41,141 bases of DNA from Saprospiraceae bacterium. Lineage in GTDB: Bacteria; Bacteroidota; Bacteroidia; Chitinophagales; Saprospiraceae. A program made the position numbers and the translations under genes. The stretch is taken from positions 1 through 41,141 of the forward strand of contig JAGOHC010000008.1 of the NCBI GenBank assembly GCA_017996375.1. Direction: 5' to 3'. How positions within the stretch are numbered: the stretch's first letter is position 1; each line of letters begins with the position of its first letter. Of the stretch, positions 25,247 to 34,983 are shown one piece after another. Below the pieces are notes generated by a model. It searched no databases. It saw only the letters and a program-made list of their open reading frames with translations, and was not told where the DNA came from.

Positions 25247-28144
25247 ATGCTAAAATTTTGCTACACCTTCACTATATTAAGTTGCTTGGTAACACTACTC
25301 ACAGCGCAAACAAGCACTCCCGCCAACTTACGATTACAAACAACTGCACAACGCCAACAACTGCTATCTAATTCGCTTTCGCAAAAGCTCACCGCAACGT
25401 CTATTGGTCCTACCATATTTAGTTGTCGCGTAACAGATGTGGACGTAAACCCCAGCAATCCCGCACAATTTTATGTAGCCTATGCCTCAGGCGGACTTTG
25501 GAAAACCGACAACAACGGTAACTCGTTCTCTCCGCTGTTCGACCACGAAGCCACAATGACCATCGGCGATATTGCAGTAAATTGGCAAAAAAATATCATC
25601 TGGATAGGCAGTGGCGAAAACAACTCCAGCCGTTCCTCTTATGCCGGAACAGGTATGTACAAAAGTACCGACAGCGGCAGTACATGGCAACACGTCGGGC
25701 TTGCAGAAACGCATCATATCGGGCGTGTGGTGTTGCATCCTACCAACCCTGACGTGGTATGGGTAGCAGCATTAGGGCATCTCTATTCGCCCAATGCAGA
25801 GCGCGGCATTTTTCGCACAACCGATGGCGGCAAAACATGGCAGCAAACATTATTTGTCAATGAGAATACAGGCGGTATTGACCTCGTAGTGGATAAAAGC
25901 AACCCAAATATTTTGTACGCAGCAATGTGGGAACGCGAGCGGCGAGCATGGAATTTTTCGGGTAACGGCAAGAATAGCGGCATCTATAAAAGTACCGATG
26001 GCGGCGCAACATGGATACTCCTTACCACTGCTGAGAGTGGCTTCCCTACGGGAGATGGAGTAGGCAGAATTGGGTTAGACATCACGCAGCTAAACGATAA
26101 AAATATATTGTATGCCGTTTTGGATAACCAGCATATTCGTCCTAAAAAAGCAGATAAAAACAAAAATGAAAGCTATACCAAGGATGATTTCAGAAATATT
26201 ACTAAAGAAGATTTTTTAAAATTAGATACCGATAAACTTGAGCAATACCTCCGTGCCAATGATTTCCCTGAAAAATATAAAGCTGCGGATGTAATTACAC
26301 TTGTTAAAAATGACAAACTACAACCCATCGCCTTGGTCGAATACCTCGAAGATGCTAACGCCGCACTTTTCGATACAGACATTATCGGTGCAGAAGTCTA
26401 TCGCTCTGACGATGGAGGCACAACATGGCGCAGAACACATAAAGATTTTTTAGATGATGTTTTTTATACCTACGGATATTATTTCGCACAAATTCGTGTT
26501 ACCCCCGACAACCCCAATAAGGTGTATATCATGGGCGTTCCTATCATCACCTCCGATGATGGTGGTGTAACGTGGCATGGCATCAATGCCGATAACGTTC
26601 ATGTGGATCATCACGCACTTTGGATAAATCCGTCACTAAAAGGGCACATTATCAACGGTAATGACGGAGGTATAAACATTAGTTACGATGATGGACAAAC
26701 ATGGTTCAAATGCAATACACCTGCAGTTGGACAATTCTATACAGTCAATACCGACATGGCGGAGTCATACAACGTATATGGCGGCGCACAAGATAACGGC
26801 GTTTGGATGGGCAACCATAACTACACTAACAAAGGATACGCTTGGCATGGCACGGGGCAGTACCCCTACAAATTTATCATGGGCGGAGATGGTATGCAAG
26901 TCGCAGTAGATACACGTACAAACAAAACAGTTTATACTGGCTTCCAATTCGGAAACTACTTTCGCATCAATACCGAAAATAATGAAGAAACTTACATCAC
27001 GCCAAAGCACGATTTAGGCGAACGCCCTTTCCGTTGGAATTGGCAGTCGCCGATAGTATTGTCAGCACACAACCAAGATGTTTTATATATGGGTGCAAAT
27101 AAGTTATTCCGTTCGATGGATAAAGGCAAAACATTTACCGCCATTTCGCACGACCTCACTACAGGAGGGAAAAAAGGCAATGTGCCTTACGGTACGCTAA
27201 CCACCGTACATGAGTCACCATTGCGCTTTGGCTTGATTTATGTTGGCAGCGATGATGGTTTCATTCACGTAACGCAAGACGGTGGCTACCGTTGGGATAA
27301 AATAAGCGAGTCCCTACCGCAAAATCTGTGGGTGAGTCGCGTACAAGCCTCCACGCACGATACCGCTACGGTATATGCTTCGCTGAATGGCTACCGATGG
27401 GATGATTTTACGGCATATTTATACGTATCAAATAATTTTGGAAAAACATGGACTCGCATCGGAACAGACCTACCTGCCGAGCCAATCAACGTAGTAAAAG
27501 AAGACCCCGCTAATCCGAATTTGCTATACGTAGGTACTGACCACCAACTTTATGTATCTTTAGATAAAGGCAAAACGTTCATGCAATTTAGTAAAGACCT
27601 GCCCGCCGTTGCCGTACACGATGTTGCCGTTCAACCGCGCGATAATGATCTCGTCATAGGTACACATGGGAGATCAATGTATGTAGCATCGGTCAAGCAT
27701 CTGCAAGCCCTGACCGATGATGTATTAAATAAAAAATTATACGTATTTGATATTGACAAAAAACGGTACAACGAAAGCTGGGGAAAGAAACATACCTCTT
27801 GGTATAGCGATGAAAAACGCCCAACGATTAAAATTCCGTTTTATACTAATCAGGTTATTCCGGTTGTCATCAGCATTAAAACAGAAAATGATATACTACT
27901 CAAACAGTTTACGCATACGCCACAAAAAGGCATCAACTATGCTGAATATGATTTGACCATTGACGACAAAAGCGTAAAACGCTACGAACAACTTTTGAAC
28001 GATAAAAGCAAAGAAAAAAAGAAAAATATTGAACTAAAAAAAGCCGATGATGGTAATTACTATATTAGTGTAGGTACATATAAACTTGTGCTGCAACAGG
28101 GCGATGCAAAAGCAGAGCAATCATGGGAAGTGACAAGCAAATAG
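25247..28144 (+). CDS. Exported BNR/sortilin-like beta-propeller protein
   Basis: The ATG at 25247 is chosen because a signal peptide follows at once (MLKFCYTFTILSCLVTLLTAQ) and a promoter match lies just upstream; the frame opens 32 codons earlier without signal-like sequence. The product has 965 residues. It contains about ten Asp-box (S-x-D-x-G-x-T-W) hairpins, for example STDSGSTW, TTDGGKTW, STDGGATW, SDDGGTTW, SDDGGVTW, SYDDGQTW and SNNFGKTW, as in sortilin/VPS10 ten-bladed propellers and sialidase-like folds. A charged helical insert (around 'YTKDDFRNITKEDFLKLDTDKLEQYL') interrupts the propeller, as I recall for this family. It is often labelled glycosyl hydrolase, but I see no evidence for catalysis. 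No T9SS tail is present, so it is probably periplasmic or surface-bound by another route. Confidence 0.85.
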   Translation: MLKFCYTFTILSCLVTLLTAQTSTPANLRLQTTAQRQQLLSNSLSQKLTATSIGPTIFSCRVTDVDVNPSNPAQFYVAYASGGLWKTDNNGNSFSPLFDHEATMTIGDIAVNWQKNIIWIGSGENNSSRSSYAGTGMYKSTDSGSTWQHVGLAETHHIGRVVLHPTNPDVVWVAALGHLYSPNAERGIFRTTDGGKTWQQTLFVNENTGGIDLVVDKSNPNILYAAMWERERRAWNFSGNGKNSGIYKSTDGGATWILLTTAESGFPTGDGVGRIGLDITQLNDKNILYAVLDNQHIRPKKADKNKNESYTKDDFRNITKEDFLKLDTDKLEQYLRANDFPEKYKAADVITLVKNDKLQPIALVEYLEDANAALFDTDIIGAEVYRSDDGGTTWRRTHKDFLDDVFYTYGYYFAQIRVTPDNPNKVYIMGVPIITSDDGGVTWHGINADNVHVDHHALWINPSLKGHIINGNDGGINISYDDGQTWFKCNTPAVGQFYTVNTDMAESYNVYGGAQDNGVWMGNHNYTNKGYAWHGTGQYPYKFIMGGDGMQVAVDTRTNKTVYTGFQFGNYFRINTENNEETYITPKHDLGERPFRWNWQSPIVLSAHNQDVLYMGANKLFRSMDKGKTFTAISHDLTTGGKKGNVPYGTLTTVHESPLRFGLIYVGSDDGFIHVTQDGGYRWDKISESLPQNLWVSRVQASTHDTATVYASLNGYRWDDFTAYLYVSNNFGKTWTRIGTDLPAEPINVVKEDPANPNLLYVGTDHQLYVSLDKGKTFMQFSKDLPAVAVHDVAVQPRDNDLVIGTHGRSMYVASVKHLQALTDDVLNKKLYVFDIDKKRYNESWGKKHTSWYSDEKRPTIKIPFYTNQVIPVVISIKTENDILLKQFTHTPQKGINYAEYDLTIDDKSVKRYEQLLNDKSKEKKKNIELKKADDGNYYISVGTYKLVLQQGDAKAEQSWEVTSK

Positions 28145-28184
28145 ACACATACATACCAAAAATATATAACAATAATTTTTAAAT

Positions 28185-28487
28185 ATGGATATTACAGTTC
28201 AGGAACTCAAACAAAAATTAGACAACCACGAAAACTTCATCTTTATTGACGTGCGTGAGCCGCACGAATACGATGAGTTTAATTTAGGTGCAAAGTTGAT
28301 ACCTTTAGGTGATATGATGACCTCCGTATCGGCATACGATAACCATAAAGACGATGAAATAATTGTGCATTGTCGCTCCGGCAGACGCAGCCAAATGGCA
28401 CAAGAAATATTCCGTATGTACGGCTTTAGCAATGTACGCAACCTCGAAGGCGGCGTGTTGGCTTGGCAAGAAACATTTGGCAAATAA
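28185..28487 (+). CDS. Single-domain rhodanese-like protein
   Basis: The product has 100 residues and no signal peptide. 'FIFIDVREPHEYDEFNLGAKLIPLGD' is the family N-terminal block and 'IIVHCRSGRRSQMAQEIF' holds the active-site Cys loop (CRSGRR). 'VRNLEGGVLAWQETFG' is the standard ending. Such proteins carry sulphane sulphur as a cysteine persulphide; the acceptor is unknown. It lies 40 nt after the BNR-protein gene in the same orientation. Confidence 0.93.
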   Translation: MDITVQELKQKLDNHENFIFIDVREPHEYDEFNLGAKLIPLGDMMTSVSAYDNHKDDEIIVHCRSGRRSQMAQEIFRMYGFSNVRNLEGGVLAWQETFGK

Positions 28488-28546
28488 TGCACAAAATGCA
28501 ATACGGCGATATTTAATCAAGGCATTAAAAAGTTGATTAAGTTTTT

Positions 28547-28554
28547 TACTTTTG
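28547..28554 (+). promoter_or_regulatory. Candidate -7 element for the exporter operon
   Basis: TACTTTTG is an exact TAnnTTTG match 103 nt upstream of the TolC-family start. No TTTG is seen at 19-21 nt. The expected start site near 28561 falls at the edge of the inverted repeat at 28566-28591. Confidence 0.4.
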
Positions 28555-28565
28555 TAAAATAGATT

Positions 28566-28591
28566 TTATACAAAATAAACAACTTGTATAA
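28566..28591. repeat. Operator-like inverted repeat at the exporter promoter
   Basis: TTATACAA (28566-28573) and TTGTATAA (28584-28591) are perfect inverted copies separated by 10 nt. The dyad starts 12 nt after the -7 match, a position where a bound dimeric repressor would block transcription. Exporters of this class are often under TetR-family control, but no regulator gene is present in the window. Confidence 0.4.
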
Positions 28592-28656
28592 TTTCAATGT
28601 TACAACCAAATGATCATCAACACATTTCGTAAAAACGCTATTCTGTATAATATCTG

Positions 28657-29925
28657 ATGTACCGAAAATATTTTGCAGTATTGCTTTGCAGTATTTTTTG
28701 CGGATACGCAATCCAAGCACAAACAGTATCCGCAACTACCCTTGAGGACTGTCAAGCACAGGCATTAAGCAACTACCCCCTCATACAACAAGCCGCCTTA
28801 TTAGATGAAACCAAAGCATACACCTTATCCAATTTATCCAGAGCAAATTGGACACAGATAATCCTCAACGGGCAAGCTACCTACCAATCGGAAGTAACCT
28901 CCTTGCCCATTGTGTTGCCTGGCATTAGCGTACCCTCATTGAGCAAAGATCAATACAAACTTTACGCAGACGTTTATCAACCCCTAACGGAATTTCGCAA
29001 CATCCGCTTGCAAAAAGATTGGGTAGCTGCAAACCTCGAAATAGAAAAACAAAAAATAGCGGTAGAGCTTTATAAAATAAAAGACCGTATCAATCAACTC
29101 TATTTTGGCATACTGCTCATCAATGCTCAAACAGCACAGGCGCAACTGCTCAAGCAAGATTTGCGAGCAAGCATTGACCGAATAAACGTAGCCATCGCCA
29201 ACGGCGCAGCAACACCTGCCAACAGAGATTTGCTCCAAGCCGAAGTGCTCAAAATAGAACAAAAAATTACGGAGTTGCAAATGGGCAAAGATGCGTTTTT
29301 GCAGATGCTATCCGCATTTACCAAACAAACGCTTACTACCGAAACGCAGTTGGCGATGCCCACTTTTGGCAACCTTGATGTGACAATTAGACGCCCCGAA
29401 CTAAAACTTTTCGACTTACAAAAAAACACAACCGCCATACAGCAACGGCAAATCGCCAACCGATACATCCCGAAAATAGGGCTGTTCGGGCAGGTAGGTT
29501 TTGGCAGACCGGCACTTAATTTTTTGAGCAATGCTTTCGACTTTTACTACATCGGTGGTTTGCGCCTCAGTATGAATTTTTCGAGTTTTTATACCGAAAA
29601 AAATGAGAAGCAACTCCTTCGTATCAATGACGATGCAGTAGAGATACAACGCCAAGTATTCTTACTCAACACCCAACTTTCGCTGCTGCAACAAAACACC
29701 GAAATCGGTAAATTCCAGATGCTGATACAATCGGATAAAGACATTATCGCTTTGCGCGAAAGCATAAAACAAGTAGCCAATATTCAATTAGAGAATGGCA
29801 TCATCACTACAACAGACTATTTAAGCTATCTCAACGCCGAAGACCAAGCCAAGCAAAATCTCATTCTGCATACCATACAACTCTTGCTCGCAAAAAGCAA
29901 CCTGAGCATAATTATAGGCAACTAA
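28657..29925 (+). CDS. TolC-family outer-membrane efflux protein
   Basis: The product has 422 residues with a signal peptide (MYRKYFAVLLCSIFCGYAIQA before QTVSAT). 'TLEDCQAQALSNYPLIQQAALLDE' is the typical start of the first alpha-barrel helix. Two long coiled-coil halves, rich in Gln, Leu and Ala, each carry a short barrel strand pair, as in TolC ('IPKIGLFGQVGFGRP'). It would form the outer-membrane exit duct. It is the first gene of a six-gene exporter operon and the adaptor gene follows after 43 nt. Confidence 0.92.
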   Translation: MYRKYFAVLLCSIFCGYAIQAQTVSATTLEDCQAQALSNYPLIQQAALLDETKAYTLSNLSRANWTQIILNGQATYQSEVTSLPIVLPGISVPSLSKDQYKLYADVYQPLTEFRNIRLQKDWVAANLEIEKQKIAVELYKIKDRINQLYFGILLINAQTAQAQLLKQDLRASIDRINVAIANGAATPANRDLLQAEVLKIEQKITELQMGKDAFLQMLSAFTKQTLTTETQLAMPTFGNLDVTIRRPELKLFDLQKNTTAIQQRQIANRYIPKIGLFGQVGFGRPALNFLSNAFDFYYIGGLRLSMNFSSFYTEKNEKQLLRINDDAVEIQRQVFLLNTQLSLLQQNTEIGKFQMLIQSDKDIIALRESIKQVANIQLENGIITTTDYLSYLNAEDQAKQNLILHTIQLLLAKSNLSIIIGN

Positions 29926-29968
29926 AATAACAACAGTTTTTTATGTTAAAAAATATAACCTTTCCTGA

Positions 29969-30955
29969 ATGATGAAATACATACACATATATTATCTAAC
30001 CGCAACGTTGTTCATAGGTTGGGTGGGATGTTCGCAGTCCAAAAAAGATTTTGATGCCACTGGCAATTTTGAAGCCGATGAGATAATTGTCAGTGCAGAA
30101 CAAACCGGAAAAATATTACAGTTAGACATTGACGAAGGGCAAACCCTTGCGGCAAATACAACAGTAGGACAGATAGATGTTTCTGCACTGAACATACAAC
30201 GCGAACAAAGCGAAGCCTCTGTGCAAGCCATTGGGCAAAAGGTGAATGATGCTGCACCGCAAGTAGCCATATTACAATCGCAGATTGCTACGCAGAAAGC
30301 GCAAATTGCCACACTACAACAGCAGATGGAAGTGCAAAACAAAGAAGTAACTCGCGTACAAAATTTAGTAAAAGCCAACGCAGTACCACAAAAACAATTA
30401 GACGATATCATGGGGCAACGAGCCGTTTTACAAAAACAAATTGACGCTGCTCACGAACAAATCAATGTGTTGCAAGCACAGATAGCTGCCGCCAAAGCCA
30501 ACGTTAGTATCCAAAATAAAGCAATATTGAGTGAGATGAATCCGGCACAGAAGCGCGTAGCAAGCATTGATGACCAAATCAAGCGCGGAAAGATTATCAA
30601 TATGGTGTCTGGAACGGTAGTTGCACAATATGCACACGCAGGCGAATTTGCCGCTATTGGCAAACCACTTTACAAAATTGCAGACCTCTCCAAAATCACA
30701 TTGCGGGCTTACGTCACTGGCAATCAATTACCTAAAATAAAGCTGAATCAGCAGGTAACTGTCCGCACAGACGAGGGCAATGGCGGCTTTAAACAAACTG
30801 CCGGCACAATAACGTGGATTAGCAGTAAAGCGGAATTTACACCTAAAACAATTCAGACTAAAGAGGAACGCGCCAATACAGTTTATGCCATAAAAGTTGC
30901 TGTTAAGAATGACGGCACGTACAAAATAGGAATGTACGGAGAGCTAAAACTATAA
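29969..30955 (+). CDS. HlyD/YbhG-type membrane fusion lipoprotein
   Basis: The product has 328 residues. The N-terminus ends in WVGC-SQSKKD, a plausible lipobox, so the adaptor is probably anchored by lipid in the inner membrane. 'FEADEIIVSAEQTGKILQLDIDEGQTL' is the first lipoyl half-motif and 'GTVVAQYAHAGEFAAIGKPLYKIADL' the second. Between them is a coiled coil of heptads (about residues 75-200). The C-terminal beta-barrel is present. It links the ABC permeases to the TolC-family duct and resembles YbhG, the adaptor of the E. coli YbhFSR exporter. Two in-frame ATGs are adjacent (29969 and 29972). The first ATPase gene begins 7 nt after the stop. Confidence 0.92.
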   Translation: MMKYIHIYYLTATLFIGWVGCSQSKKDFDATGNFEADEIIVSAEQTGKILQLDIDEGQTLAANTTVGQIDVSALNIQREQSEASVQAIGQKVNDAAPQVAILQSQIATQKAQIATLQQQMEVQNKEVTRVQNLVKANAVPQKQLDDIMGQRAVLQKQIDAAHEQINVLQAQIAAAKANVSIQNKAILSEMNPAQKRVASIDDQIKRGKIINMVSGTVVAQYAHAGEFAAIGKPLYKIADLSKITLRAYVTGNQLPKIKLNQQVTVRTDEGNGGFKQTAGTITWISSKAEFTPKTIQTKEERANTVYAIKVAVKNDGTYKIGMYGELKL

Positions 30956-30962
30956 GGATGAG

Positions 30963-31883
30963 ATGAATCACGTAACCTTACAGCGTATCAGCAAAACCTA
31001 TCAAAAAGGAAGCGTTACGGCAGTGAACGATGTATCATTTGACGTAGAGCCTGGCGAATTATTTGGACTCATAGGTCCGGACGGTGCAGGCAAAACCACG
31101 CTGTTCAGAATACTCACTACGCTGTTACTCGCCGATAGCGGTACTGCCACAGTTGATGGTTACGATGTGGTGAAGGATTACAAACAAATACGAAAAAACG
31201 TAGGTTATATGCCCGGACGTTTTTCGCTGTATCAAGATTTGACGGTAGAAGAAAACCTCTCTTTTTTCGCAACAGTCTTTAACACATCTATTCAAAAAAA
31301 TTACGACCTCATCAAAGACATTTACATACAAATAGAACCGTTTAAAGATAGGCGTGCCGGAAAATTATCGGGCGGGATGAAGCAAAAATTAGCACTCTGC
31401 TGTGCACTAATACATCGCCCTACGGTGCTGTTTTTGGATGAACCAACTACTGGTGTTGATAGCGTTTCGCGCAAGGAATTTTGGGAAATGCTAAAGTGCC
31501 TCAAAAAAGAAGGAATTACCATTTTAGTATCTACCCCATATATGGACGAGGCGACGCTCTGTGAGCGCATAGCACTCATTCAACAAGGAAACATCATGTC
31601 TATCAATACCCCCGAACAAATTATGCAGCAATACCCAGATACACTGTACGCCATCCGCGCCAACAATATGAGTAAGCTGCTGCAAGATTTGCGACGCTTG
31701 CCCGAAATAAAAAGCTGTTACTCGTTTGGCGAATATCATCATATTACTTTATACAAGGATGTGGCGGAGACGCACAACAGCATTAAGGCAACTTTAAAAA
31801 ATAATGGACATACGGATATTTATTATACACCCATATCGCCCTCCATTGAAGATTGTTTTATTCAACTGATGGAACACAAATAA
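30963..31883 (+). CDS. ABC exporter ATPase, YbhF N-half type
   Basis: The product has 306 residues. Walker A is GPDGAGKTT (38-46), the signature motif LSGGMKQK (135-142) and Walker B VLFLDEPTTGVD. The switch (H-loop) position reads STPYMDEA, with Pro192 in place of the usual His. An extra C-terminal domain of ~100 residues follows. The sequence matches the N-terminal nucleotide-binding half of the two-domain YbhF ATPase. With the next gene it probably forms a heterodimer in which the site using its own Walker motifs is the weak one. It powers the permease pair encoded just downstream. Confidence 0.93.
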   Translation: MNHVTLQRISKTYQKGSVTAVNDVSFDVEPGELFGLIGPDGAGKTTLFRILTTLLLADSGTATVDGYDVVKDYKQIRKNVGYMPGRFSLYQDLTVEENLSFFATVFNTSIQKNYDLIKDIYIQIEPFKDRRAGKLSGGMKQKLALCCALIHRPTVLFLDEPTTGVDSVSRKEFWEMLKCLKKEGITILVSTPYMDEATLCERIALIQQGNIMSINTPEQIMQQYPDTLYAIRANNMSKLLQDLRRLPEIKSCYSFGEYHHITLYKDVAETHNSIKATLKNNGHTDIYYTPISPSIEDCFIQLMEHK

Positions 31884-31919
31884 GCAACTCAACACCTACA
31901 ACACAATAGTAAAGCAAGC

Positions 31920-32663
31920 ATGGATAATATCGTCATACAAACCAATAAATTAACCAAGCGATTTGGCGATTTTGTTGCTGTACATGAAATAACTTTTGAT
32001 GTTCATAAAGGAGAAATTTTTGGATTCTTAGGTGCAAACGGCGCCGGAAAAACTACCGCCATGCGGATGCTCTGCGGGCTATCTGTCCCCTCATCCGGCA
32101 ACGCTACTATCGCCGGTTTTGATGTTTATAACCAAACGGAAGATATTAAACGTAACATCGGCTACATGAGTCAAAAGTTTTCGCTGTATGAAGATTTGAC
32201 GGTGCTTGAAAATATCCAGTTTTTTGGCGGCATATACGGGTTGAAAAGGGACGTATTAGCGCAGCGCAGCGCAGCACTCATCGAAACGTTGGGGTTGATG
32301 AATAGTGCAAAAAAGTTAGTTAGTTCACTACCTTTGGGCTGGAAGCAGAAGTTAGCATTCTCGGTAGCAATTTTGCATCAACCGAAAATTGTTTTTTTGG
32401 ATGAACCAACGGGCGGCGTAGATCCGGTTACGCGGCGGCAGTTTTGGGATTTGATTTATCAAGCTGCTGACCAAGGCATCACGATATTTGTAACGACACA
32501 CTACATGGACGAAGCAGAATATTGCAACCGCCTTTCGATGATGGTGGATGGTGCTATCAAAGCATTAGACACGCCGACCAACCTGAAAAAACAATTTCAG
32601 GCAACTACAATGGATGAAGTGTTTTATGAGCTGGCTCGCGGTGCTAAACGAAAAGCCGATTAA
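31920..32663 (+). CDS. ABC exporter ATPase, YbhF C-half type
   Basis: The product has 247 residues. Walker A is GANGAGKTT (38-46), Walker B IVFLDEPTGGVD and the switch histidine is intact (TTHYMDEAE, His194). The signature motif is degenerate: LPLGW (137-141) in place of LSGGQ. This is the pattern of the C-terminal half of YbhF. Together with the upstream ATPase, whose defects are complementary, it should give one full and one degenerate ATP site. It lies 36 nt after the first ATPase gene and 27 nt before the first permease gene. Confidence 0.93.
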   Translation: MDNIVIQTNKLTKRFGDFVAVHEITFDVHKGEIFGFLGANGAGKTTAMRMLCGLSVPSSGNATIAGFDVYNQTEDIKRNIGYMSQKFSLYEDLTVLENIQFFGGIYGLKRDVLAQRSAALIETLGLMNSAKKLVSSLPLGWKQKLAFSVAILHQPKIVFLDEPTGGVDPVTRRQFWDLIYQAADQGITIFVTTHYMDEAEYCNRLSMMVDGAIKALDTPTNLKKQFQATTMDEVFYELARGAKRKAD

Positions 32664-32690
32664 TTAAAATATGCAAAACGATAACAAGCG

Positions 32691-33797
32691 ATGAAACCAT
32701 TTTTCGCATTTGTTCGCAAAGAATTTTACCATGTTTTTCGCGACAGCAAAACCCTACTTATGTTGTTTGGTTTGCCCATTGCACAAATATTGTTGTTCGG
32801 CTTTGCGCTCACCAACGAAATAAAAAACACGAATATTGCCGTTTGCGACCACGCTAAGGATGCTGCATCGCGGCAAATCATTCAGCAGATAGCTGCTGGT
32901 AATAACTTCGAGATTGAAGAAGAGATAGCGAGCGACAGCCAAATTGAAGATGTATTTCGGCGAGGTCATGCAAAATTGGTGGTGGTTTTTCCGAATAATT
33001 TTTACGATGATTTACTGCATACAAGCACGGCACAGGTACAAATTGTGGCGGATGCCTCCGACCCCAATACTGCCAATACACTCACGAATTACGTGTCCTT
33101 CGTCCTTGCCGATTATCAACAAAAATTAATGGCAAATGCCAATATACCCTATCGCATTGTACCCGAAATCCGTATGCTCTACAACCCCGAGCTAAAAGGT
33201 GCAACCAATTTTGTGCCCGGCGTAATGGCGTTGGTACTATTGCTGGTATGTGTGCTGATGACCTCCGTTTCGATAGTGCGCGAAAAAGAAAAAGGCAATA
33301 TGGAAGTGCTGTTGGTTTCGCCCATGAATCCGTTGATGGTTATTGTGGCGAAAGCGGTGCCGTATTTTTTCTTGTCGTTAATCAATTTGACAATAATAAT
33401 TTTGATGAGTATTTATATCTTAGATATGCCTATCAACGGCAGCATCGTATTGTTGTACCTCGAAAGCAGTTTGCTGATACTCACGGCACTTTCATTGGGT
33501 TTGCTAATATCCAACAGTACCAACTCGCAGCAAGCTGCTATGCTCATTTCGCTGATGGGTATGCTGCTGCCAACTATGTTGTTTACGGGCTTTTTATTTC
33601 CTTTAGAAAATATGCCAATGCCGTTGCAGGTAGTATCCAACATCATTCCGTCAAAATGGTATTACATCATCGTAAAATCTATAATGATAAAAGGGTTAGG
33701 CTTTGCCGCTATCTGGAAAGAAACGCTCATACTTTTTGCCATGATGGTGGTATTGCTTTTGTTGAGCATGAAAAAATTTACCATTCGGTTGAGTTAG
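32691..33797 (+). CDS. ABC-2 type permease, YbhS-like
   Basis: The product has 368 residues. One N-terminal membrane helix ('LLMLFGLPIAQILLFGFALT') is followed by a ~150-residue periplasmic domain and then five helices in the C-terminal half. 'SIVREKEKGNMEVLLVSPMNPLMVIVAKAVPYF' is the ABC-2 coupling region and 'MLLPTMLFTGFLFPLENMP' the conserved fifth-helix segment. The opening 'MKPFFAFVRKEFYHVFRDSKTLLML' is typical of YbhS/YhhJ proteins. It pairs with the next permease to form the export path for an unidentified substrate; YbhFSR-type exporters are linked to drugs and cations. Confidence 0.92.
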   Translation: MKPFFAFVRKEFYHVFRDSKTLLMLFGLPIAQILLFGFALTNEIKNTNIAVCDHAKDAASRQIIQQIAAGNNFEIEEEIASDSQIEDVFRRGHAKLVVVFPNNFYDDLLHTSTAQVQIVADASDPNTANTLTNYVSFVLADYQQKLMANANIPYRIVPEIRMLYNPELKGATNFVPGVMALVLLLVCVLMTSVSIVREKEKGNMEVLLVSPMNPLMVIVAKAVPYFFLSLINLTIIILMSIYILDMPINGSIVLLYLESSLLILTALSLGLLISNSTNSQQAAMLISLMGMLLPTMLFTGFLFPLENMPMPLQVVSNIIPSKWYYIIVKSIMIKGLGFAAIWKETLILFAMMVVLLLLSMKKFTIRLS

Positions 33798-33835
33798 GGT
33801 TGGTTTAACATAAATACCACAAAAAGCATAAAAGC

Positions 33836-34960
33836 ATGAATACACTCCGCTACATTCTTGCAAAAGAATTTCGACAAGTTTTCCGCGACAAAGCCATGTT
33901 GCCCATGATTTTTATCATGCCCATCGTGCAGCTCATCATTCTGCCATTGGCAGCTAACTTTGAGATAAAAAATATCAATATCGCTATTGTGGATAACGAC
34001 CACTCAAGCTACTCGCGCCAACTAATTTCAAAAATTACAGCATCTGGTTATTTCCGCTTAACACAGGTTTCTAATTCATATAACGAAGCCTTTCTGCAAA
34101 TAGAAAACGACAAAGCCGATGTAGTACTCGAAATTCCGACCAAATTTGAAACTAACCTTATTCGTGAAAACCAAGAAAAAGTGTTTATAGCAGTCAATGC
34201 CATCAATGGCGTGAAAGGTACATTAGGCGGTGCCTACCTTAATAGCATTGTGCAGCAATTTAATAGCGAAATACGCAACCAACTGCTGCCTGTACAACTC
34301 ATTAATGCGGCACCGATAATCCAAATTAGGTCTTCTAATTGGTACAATCCACACCAAAACTATAAAATGTTTATGGTGCCCGGCATATTAGTAACTTTGG
34401 TGACGATGGTGGGTGTGTATCTCTGTTCTCTCAACATTGTCAGAGAAAAAGAAATCGGCACTATCGAACAAATCAACGTGACCCCCATCCGTAAGTACCA
34501 TTTCATACTCGGCAAAATGATTCCCTTTTGGCTAATTGGTATGTTCGTTTTTACAGTGGGTTTGTTGGGTGTAGGGCGGTTGCTCTATGGTATCGTGCCT
34601 TTAGGGAGCGTTTTGTTGCTGTATGCTTTTCTGGCAATTTATTTGGTAGCATTGTTGGGTGTTGGGTTGATCATTTCCACATACTCCGAAACGCAACAGC
34701 AAGCCATGTCTATGGCATTTTTCTTCATGATGATTTTTATACTGATGAGTGGATTGTTTACACCCATTGACAGTATGCCCATATGGGCAAAAATTATTGC
34801 TAAGAGTATTCCGGTGAGCTACTTCATAGAGGTAATGCGGATGGTGGTGCTCAAGGGCAGTACGTTTCGGGATATCCAATATCATTTTTTGATAATGATT
34901 GGTTTCGCTATTTTATTTAATGTGTGGGCAATACGCAATTATAAAAAAACATCTTCCTAA
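33836..34960 (+). CDS. ABC-2 type permease, YbhR-like
   Basis: The product has 374 residues with the same layout as the preceding permease, so the pair arose by old duplication. The N-terminus is 'MNTLRYILAKEFRQVFRDKAMLPMIFIMPIVQLIILPLA', then a periplasmic domain, then 'LNIVREKEIGTIEQINVTPIRKYHFILGKMIPFW' and helices with 'FFMMIFILMSGLFTPIDSMP'. It forms the second half of the membrane channel. It is the last gene of the exporter operon. Beyond it the sequence becomes AT-rich with a gene remnant. Confidence 0.92.
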   Translation: MNTLRYILAKEFRQVFRDKAMLPMIFIMPIVQLIILPLAANFEIKNINIAIVDNDHSSYSRQLISKITASGYFRLTQVSNSYNEAFLQIENDKADVVLEIPTKFETNLIRENQEKVFIAVNAINGVKGTLGGAYLNSIVQQFNSEIRNQLLPVQLINAAPIIQIRSSNWYNPHQNYKMFMVPGILVTLVTMVGVYLCSLNIVREKEIGTIEQINVTPIRKYHFILGKMIPFWLIGMFVFTVGLLGVGRLLYGIVPLGSVLLLYAFLAIYLVALLGVGLIISTYSETQQQAMSMAFFFMMIFILMSGLFTPIDSMPIWAKIIAKSIPVSYFIEVMRMVVLKGSTFRDIQYHFLIMIGFAILFNVWAIRNYKKTSS

Positions 34961-34983
34961 CCTTGTTGCGGGTATTGGTATGG

